DNA of 10,957 nucleotides, taken from assembly GCA_030839105.1 (NCBI GenBank), contig JAUZEI010000323.1, positions 1-10,957 of the forward strand, in the 5' to 3' direction. The translations under genes and the position numbers were made by a program. Of this stretch, positions 7,296 through 10,957 are shown in pieces. The notes under the pieces are model-generated. The model saw only the letters and a program-made list of their open reading frames with translations, was not told where the DNA came from and did not search any database. Source of the DNA: Actinomycetota bacterium (GTDB lineage: Bacteria; Actinomycetota; Acidimicrobiia; IMCC26256; PALSA-610). Each line of letters starts with the position of its first letter. Within the stretch, counting starts at the first letter, position 1.

Positions 7296-7317
7296 TGCTC
7301 GTTCTACTCGACGAGCA
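7296..7317 (+). other. Hairpin downstream of the MFS gene
   Basis: TGCTCGT and ACGAGCA form a perfect 7-base-pair stem around an 8-base loop, about 85 bases after the MFS stop and 113 before the HU start. There is no T-run. It may be a weak terminator or an RNA processing or stability element. Nothing else clear was found in the 219-base gap except a 5-base-pair stem at 7396-7414 close to the HU ribosome site. Confidence 0.3.
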
Positions 7318-7429
7318 AGTAGCAACGACGTGAGTTGGAGGTCCAAACGTTGTCCGGTCCATCGTCGGCGCCGGATTCCTCAGTAAGTGTCGATAGGCGG
7401 CAGCCAAGTCCGCCACGTGGAGGTGCCCT

Positions 7430-7705
7430 GTGAACAAGAGCGAACTCGTCGCAGCTATCGCCGGCTCAGCCGACCTTTCGAAGGCGGACGCGGAGAACGC
7501 CCTGAACGCGTTGATCGGATCCGTGCAGACCGCAGTCGCGAAAGGTGAGAAAGTCGTCCTTCCGGGCTTCGGAACCTTCGCGCCATCATTCCGCAACGCC
7601 AGAACGGGCATGAACCCCCAGACTCGCGAACCGTTGCAGATCCCGGCGAGCACGACCGCGAAGTTCACTGTGGGCTCTGACTTCAAGAACCGCCTCAACC
7701 CGTAG
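7430..7705 (+). CDS. hup: HU-type nucleoid DNA-binding protein
   Basis: This HU/IHF-family protein of 91 residues bends and compacts DNA as a dimer. Helices 1-2 span MNKSELVAAIAGSADLSKADAENALNAL, followed by VVLPGFGTF (42-50), the first strands of the beta saddle, and the arm region RNARTGMNPQTREPLQIPAS (55-74). P63 is the arm-tip proline that intercalates in the minor groove. The tail KFTVGSDFKNRLN fits the final strand and helix. The usual GRNPxTGE arm is altered to GMNPQTRE, so one DNA-contacting arginine is replaced by methionine. It lacks the long Lys/Ala/Pro tail of mycobacterial HupB. The GTG start has a strong GGAGG six bases upstream. It is apparently monocistronic, ending in a strong hairpin. 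IHF-like relatives are the alternative, but length and arm favour HU. Confidence 0.93.
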   Translation: MNKSELVAAIAGSADLSKADAENALNALIGSVQTAVAKGEKVVLPGFGTFAPSFRNARTGMNPQTREPLQIPASTTAKFTVGSDFKNRLNP

Positions 7706-7737
7706 CGACCGCGACTCGCTCCACGCGTCGCGGTCGC
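7705..7737 (+). terminator. Long-stem hairpin after the HU gene
   Basis: CGACCGCGAC (7706-7715) pairs perfectly with GTCGCGGTCG (7727-7736) around an 11-base loop; the G of the TAG stop and C7737 add an eleventh pair. No T-run follows, but the stem is very stable and begins immediately at the stop codon, so it is probably the HU terminator or 3' stabiliser. The downstream arm lies within the apparently conserved part of the facing truncated gene. Confidence 0.5.
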
Positions 7738-7743
7738 CGTAGA

Positions 7744-7758
7744 CGGACCGTCGGTCCG
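7744..7758. repeat. Perfect 15-base palindrome downstream of HU
   Basis: CGGACCG-T-CGGTCCG is a perfect inverted repeat around one base, seven bases beyond the HU hairpin. It lies inside the coding part of the facing truncated gene. It could be a second element of a bidirectional terminator or an operator; there is no T-run. Confidence 0.4.
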
Positions 7759-7850
7759 CGAGCAGGTCCTTGGCGTGGTCGAAGGCTCGCTCGTTCAACT
7801 TGACTGCCATGGTCTTCTCCTTATTCGCCCATGTTCCGCCGGCGAACCGC

Positions 7851-7879
7851 TTGACGTGCATCGGCAGGTGTGGCATCCT
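7851..7879 (+). promoter_or_regulatory. Candidate promoter of the leuA leader transcript
   Basis: TTGACG (7851-7856, 5 of 6 to consensus) is followed after 17 bases by CATCCT (7874-7879), a weak -10 keeping A2, T3 and T6. Initiation about seven bases later would start the RNA within a few bases of the leader peptide's ATG at 7889, making it leaderless or nearly so. That is common in actinobacteria and consistent with the absence of a ribosome site before that ATG. Confidence 0.45.
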
Positions 7880-7888
7880 TCACGGCGA

Positions 7889-7938
7889 ATGTCTACGACA
7901 CGCGCCCGCTTCACCGTTTCATCCCTCCTCCTCATGTA

Positions 7939-7939
<1 letters not shown>
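7889..7939 (+). CDS. leuL: leuA leader peptide (attenuation peptide)
   Basis: This 16-codon ORF encodes MSTTRARFTVSSLLLM and has three consecutive CTC leucine codons just before the final Met and stop. It lies between a candidate promoter and an intrinsic terminator upstream of 2-isopropylmalate synthase. In classical attenuation, scarcity of charged leucine tRNA stalls the ribosome at these codons, prevents the pause hairpin starting at the stop codon, and lets an antiterminator form. No ribosome binding site is seen, but a leaderless start would not need one. Leucine-rich leaders before leuA are known in actinobacteria. The peptide itself probably has no function. Confidence 0.72.
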
Positions 7940-9769
<1,830 letters not shown>

Positions 9770-9783
9770 AACGACACGACGCG

Positions 9784-10128
9784 TCAGAAGTGCGGCGGTC
9801 GCGCGGGACCGAGGCGACCATCCGTAGTCCGCTCGCCGTGTCCTCTGCGAGCGGTGGCGATGACGACGACTGTCATGAGACCCACCGCCCCGAGAAGGGT
9901 GAGAGCTATATCCCGGTCGGCGTCATGGGCGCTCCGGCACGGCCTCGGGTTCGTCGCCGCCGGACCGAAGCGTTCCAAGTCGCGCGGCACGACCAGGCTT
10001 CCGCAGCTGGCTCCGTTGCGATCGACGGAGCGAACGGAAATGCCCACCGCGAGAAGAAGGAGCGTCGACGCCGCCGCGACAGCTAGCCACAGCGTCAGAC
10101 GGTGTCTCGCGCCAACCGACACTCGCAC
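9784..10128 (-). CDS. Small two-helix membrane protein with two exported-loop cysteines
   Basis: I do not recognise a named function. The 114-residue frame has a hydrophobic helix at about 12-32 (LTLWLAVAAASTLLLLAVGI), a loop with SCGSLVVP (41-48) and C64 in NPRPCRS, a second helix at 75-93, and a basic cytoplasmic-looking tail. Many actinobacterial genomes, as I recall, encode small proteins of this layout, two helices flanking a loop with CGS...P...C followed by a basic residue; the cysteines may form a disulphide outside the membrane. The start is uncertain: GTG 10128 and GTG 10122 are both possible, with only a distant GGAAG upstream. The open frame extends further upstream, but that part overlaps the acetyltransferase gene. 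It follows the GNAT gene on the same strand after 73 bases and converges on leuA. Confidence 0.62.
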   Translation of the reverse strand: MRVSVGARHRLTLWLAVAAASTLLLLAVGISVRSVDRNGASCGSLVVPRDLERFGPAATNPRPCRSAHDADRDIALTLLGAVGLMTVVVIATARRGHGERTTDGRLGPARPPHF

Positions 10129-10163
10129 ATACTGGCCGATCTTCCGCTGACCGGGCGAGGCCC

Positions 10164-10195
10164 GATCGGTTGCGGGCGCGATCGGTTGCGGGCGC
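10164..10195. repeat. Perfect tandem duplication of a 16-base unit
   Basis: GATCGGTTGCGGGCGC occurs twice head to tail (10164-10179 and 10180-10195) with no mismatch, and the next seven bases (GCTCGGT) match the start of the unit at all but one position. It occupies most of the gap between the GNAT stop and the membrane-protein start. It is probably a slippage product and may vary between strains. Confidence 0.75.
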
Positions 10196-10201
10196 GCTCG
10201 G

Positions 10202-10699
10202 TCAGCGGTCGCATACCGTCCAGACCACCTCGCGACCGACGTCCGTTGTGCAGTGGTCGCGGCGGAAGCCCAGCTTCTCCGCCACCCGAAGCGACGGTGC
10301 GTTCCAGGACCCAATGGTCGCCCAGATTCGACGCCGGCCTGTATTGAATGCGGCGTCGAGCAGCGCTCGAGCGGCTTCGGTCGCGTACCCGTGCCCATGC
10401 GCCCGAGGCAACAGTTCATACGCAAGCTCAGGCTCATCAATCGAGCCACGCCCAACGACGATTGCGGTGTATCCCAAAGCTTCGCCATCGGGCCGCTTGC
10501 GGAGCACCAGCGCCCCGATGCCCGTGGTCTCGATCGTCTTCGTCATGACGTCGATTCGCTCGAGCACGTCTGCAACAGGAAACGAACCTGTTCCCCGAGC
10601 GTTCAGCAACTCGGTGAACCACTCCGCGTCGCTTGGTTCCACCGGCGTCAAGATGAGCCGCTCGGTCTCGATTCGCAAGGGCATCGGCGAGAACGTCAT
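10202..10699 (-). CDS. GNAT-family N-acetyltransferase (RimJ/RimL-like)
   Basis: The 165-residue protein transfers an acetyl group from acetyl-CoA to an amine, possibly a protein N-terminus or a small molecule. The opening LRIETERLILTPVEPSDAEWF (8-28) is typical of the RimJ/Acetyltransf_3 group. ELAYELLPRAHGHGYATEAARAL at 91-113 holds the beta-4 strand and the acetyl-CoA pyrophosphate loop R99-AHGHG104. NAPSLRVAEKLGFRR (133-147) is the conserved late helix with the Asn and Ser that close the active site. The ATG at 10699 lacks a clear ribosome site; ATG 10684 would shorten it by five residues. It follows the methyltransferase gene on the same strand after 86 bases, so they may be cotranscribed. 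Substrate unknown. Confidence 0.9.
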   Translation of the reverse strand: MTFSPMPLRIETERLILTPVEPSDAEWFTELLNARGTGSFPVADVLERIDVMTKTIETTGIGALVLRKRPDGEALGYTAIVVGRGSIDEPELAYELLPRAHGHGYATEAARALLDAAFNTGRRRIWATIGSWNAPSLRVAEKLGFRRDHCTTDVGREVVWTVCDR

Positions 10700-10785
10700 G
10701 GGTCGCTGCGAGGCGTCGCACCCGGGGCTTCATCCACACGCCCAGATTGCCAAATCGGGAACGCTCATGGCGAGCACGGATCGAG

Positions 10786-10957
10786 TTATGGCGTCGGGAT
10801 GCGCTGTGCGACAAACCACATCGGGAGGATCTCGCAGCCGTCCGGTTCGACCTGACGGATGACATCGGCTTCGATGACGCGAAGCCCGGCGGCCGCGAGC
10901 AGTTCCTCGTTCGCCGTCCCGTCGAAGCCACTCCACCGCATCGGTCCGGCGCCCAAC
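10786..10957 (-). CDS. C-terminal end of a class I SAM-dependent methyltransferase, cut by right edge
   Basis: A minus-strand frame open at the right edge ends at TAA (10786-10788) and gives about 56 residues. It contains GPMRWSGFDG, then ANEELLAAAGLRVIEADV, and ends ILPMWFVAQRIPTP. This matches the tail of class I methyltransferases of the ubiE/Methyltransf_11 type, where P-M-x-W-S-x-F-D precedes the last helix (LLxxAGF) and the closing strand (F-x-x-A-R). The SAM-binding motifs would be outside the window, so the call rests on the tail alone. An internal ATG at 10941 could be taken for a start, but the preceding codons (LGAG) fit the family. Confidence 0.65.
   Translation of the reverse strand, partial: LGAGPMRWSGFDGTANEELLAAAGLRVIEADVIRQVEPDGCEILPMWFVAQRIPTP

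Larger units (their letters stand above)
7586..7810 (-). pseudogene. Truncated small gene, N-terminus intact, tail antisense to HU
   Basis: An ATG at 7810 follows an excellent ribosome site (AAGGAG, about six bases away) and opens a 74-codon frame. Its first 34 residues begin MAVKLNERAFDHAKDLL and end DRDAWSESR. They resemble, from memory, a widespread family of small uncharacterised bacterial proteins that start VKLNxxAFxHAxxLI and continue through DRDxWSE into a segment like QPSxxENxFIxxHGxxEYxxWHLG. That continuation is missing. From about 7708 leftward the frame is the complement of the HU stop codon and coding region, giving an Arg/Ala-rich, unrelated tail. The simplest reading is a gene cut off at its 3' half by deletion or by arrival of the HU end, leaving a remnant or a chimeric ORF. 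A genuine short protein remains possible because the translation signal is intact. Confidence 0.5.

Noticed and set aside
7350..7378. A promoter for HU using TTGTCC
   Set aside because: No acceptable -10 hexamer lies 16-18 bases downstream; the best match is poor, so it was not annotated.
10129..10488. Upstream extension of the two-helix membrane protein to 10488
   Set aside because: It would overlap the GNAT gene almost completely in another frame, and its composition is shadow-like; only the part after 10128 looks like a protein.
10437..10931. A 164-codon minus-strand ORF across the right end
   Set aside because: It overlaps both the GNAT gene and the methyltransferase tail in a different frame and is rich in Arg/Ser/His without motifs.

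Overview
The window is GC-rich (about two-thirds G+C by eye) and densely coded on both strands, with frequent GTG starts. It carries a long-form (M. tuberculosis-type) 2-isopropylmalate synthase behind a peptide-type attenuator, a short HU protein, and acyl-CoA enzymes of types I associate with Actinomycetota. I infer a chromosomal segment of a high-GC actinobacterium; the genus cannot be fixed from the sequence. I see no insertion sequence, phage gene, CRISPR array, rRNA or tRNA.

Layout. (1) 1-3053: a minus-strand pair, a class III (CaiB-like) CoA-transferase followed with a 10-base overlap by an amidohydrolase that runs off the left edge, faces a plus-strand enoyl-CoA hydratase/isomerase with a long N-terminal extension. 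The two divergent genes have no clear intergenic space, and the CoA-transferase has its two halves in permuted order. Together they look like part of a CoA-dependent degradation pathway whose substrate I cannot name. (2) 3135-4748: a minus-strand AIF-like FAD/NAD(P)H oxidoreductase diverges from an HxlR-family regulator; a perfect 13-base palindrome lies between them. (3) 4929-7210: a TetR-family repressor diverges from a 14-helix DHA2-type MFS exporter. The shared promoter region holds two matching operator-like palindromes of the form CGGAA-N5-TTCCG, one lying exactly in the -35/-10 spacer of a candidate exporter promoter. (4) 7430-7810: an HU-type nucleoid protein gene ends in strong hairpins. 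The facing minus-strand small gene keeps a good ribosome binding site and N-terminus but appears truncated against the end of the HU gene. (5) 7851-9769: a leucine-biosynthesis unit with a candidate promoter, a 16-codon leader peptide containing Leu-Leu-Leu, a pause hairpin, a UUCG-capped intrinsic terminator with six T residues, then leuA. (6) 9784-10957: minus-strand genes for a two-helix membrane protein, a GNAT acetyltransferase and the C-terminal end of a class I methyltransferase cut by the right edge. A perfect 16-base tandem duplication lies between the first two.

The strongest regulatory readings are the leuA attenuator and the twin TetR operators. The less explained items are the permuted CoA-transferase cluster and the truncated gene against HU. 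I did not find a clearly new defence or mobile system here.
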